Positions 21,200 through 21,556 of a DNA stretch of 21,556 bases are shown here, piece after piece. Made by a program: the position numbers and the translations under genes. The notes beneath the pieces are model-generated. The model searched no databases and was not told where the DNA came from. It worked only from the letters and a program-made list of their open reading frames with translations. The DNA lies in contig JAEUKU010000168.1 of the NCBI GenBank assembly GCA_016794075.1, positions 1 through 21,556 on the forward strand. Direction: 5' to 3'. Source of the DNA: Rhodospirillaceae bacterium. GTDB lineage: Bacteria; Pseudomonadota; Alphaproteobacteria; Dongiales; Dongiaceae. Position 1 is the first letter of the stretch. Each line of letters opens with the position of its first letter.

Positions 21200-21556
21200 A
21201 TGAGTGGAACAACCAGGATTTCGCGCGACTTGCTTTCCCGCCGCGGCATCTCGCGCCGGCGCCTGCTGCGTGGCGCGGCGGTCGCCGCCGGCGCCGCGGC
21301 CTTCCGGCCCTGCGCGCCGTTCATCAGCAACGCGGAAGCGGCGGAGACCACGTTGCGCCTGCTGATGTGGCAGCCCTATGCGATGAAGGACGCCATCGCC
21401 GCCTTCGAGAAGGATACCGGCGCCCGCTTCTCGCCCACCTTCTTCGACGGCAATTCCGAGGCCTTCAACAAGATGAAGGTCGGCGGCACCAAGGATTTCG
21501 ACATCGTGCAGGCCGACGGCTTCTGGCCGCGGCTCTATTTCAAGCAGGGCCTGACC
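21200..21556 (+). CDS. ABC transporter substrate-binding protein, PotD-like, Tat-exported, partial (right edge)
   Basis: The N-terminal 119 residues are present and the frame is open to the window end. The leader carries a twin-arginine motif, SRRRLLRG (18-25), followed by an alanine-rich hydrophobic stretch, with probable cleavage near SNAEAA (43-48), so the mature protein is periplasmic and exported folded. The mature start (LRLLMWQPY, FEKDTGARFSPTFFDGNSEA and GGTKDFDIVQADGFW) resembles the spermidine/putrescine-type (COG0687) binding proteins. The ATG at 21200 has GGGAG 7 bases upstream. It is divergent from the DeoR-aldolase-kinase-dehydrogenase operon, and permease and ATPase genes are expected to the right. 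A PotD-like protein beside sugar enzymes suggests that the ligand is not a polyamine, but this is inferred. Confidence 0.85.
   Translation, partial: MSGTTRISRDLLSRRGISRRRLLRGAAVAAGAAAFRPCAPFISNAEAAETTLRLLMWQPYAMKDAIAAFEKDTGARFSPTFFDGNSEAFNKMKVGGTKDFDIVQADGFWPRLYFKQGLT

Overview
The window is GC-rich DNA (roughly two-thirds G+C by eye) with tightly packed genes, ATGA/GTGA start-stop overlaps and many long antisense shadow frames. The gene content (a PAS_5-type PAS protein, a Hyf-type membrane module under a small Xre regulator, a pyrrolysine-free MttB, a Tat-dependent PotD-like binding protein) suggests an alphaproteobacterium, most likely of the Rhodospirillales. That placement is inference from gene content, not a phylogeny. 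No rRNA, tRNA, CRISPR array, insertion sequence or phage gene was seen, and no stretch over 300 bases lacks a gene.

Layout, left to right. (1) 1-3495, minus strand: a small Xre regulator followed by hyfB, hyfC and the start of hyfE, the membrane arm of a hydrogenase-4/complex I-like module that runs off the left edge. (2) 3715-6253, plus: an MttB-superfamily methyltransferase without an in-frame amber codon, and a zinc alcohol dehydrogenase 13 bp behind it. (3) 6446-10416: a trehalose module, with a GH15 glycosidase translationally coupled to otsA on the plus strand and otsB convergent on the minus strand. (4) 10500-12119, plus: a beta-CASP metallo-beta-lactamase protein. (5) 12108-13692: a LysR regulator divergent from an isochorismatase-type cysteine hydrolase, which is followed by a strong hairpin. 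(6) 13841-16403: signalling genes, namely a PAS_5 protein, a soluble PAS histidine kinase and a convergent NarL/LuxR response regulator. (7) 16642-21556: a carbohydrate or polyol catabolic locus. A DeoR regulator, a FucA-like class II aldolase, an FGGY kinase and a glycerol-1-phosphate-dehydrogenase-like enzyme form one minus-strand operon. Divergent from it starts a Tat-exported PotD-like binding protein cut by the right edge.

The most interesting locus is (7). Its enzymes fit a route in which a polyol is taken up, phosphorylated (FGGY), oxidised to a ketose-1-phosphate (G1PDH-like) and cleaved to DHAP and an aldehyde (FucA-like). The substrate cannot be read from the sequence. In the 242-bp divergent spacer lies an array of six ~10-bp direct repeats in near-perfect helical phase (21071-21131), a strong candidate operator for the DeoR protein. 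Other unexplained structures are alternating AATGGC/GCCATT elements over the PAS_5 start (13832-13861), three CAAGGCAATGA-type repeats upstream of the response regulator (16430-16497), a 25-bp inverted repeat before the trehalose genes (6384-6408) and a 17-bp inverted repeat before the Xre-hyf operon (3576-3592).
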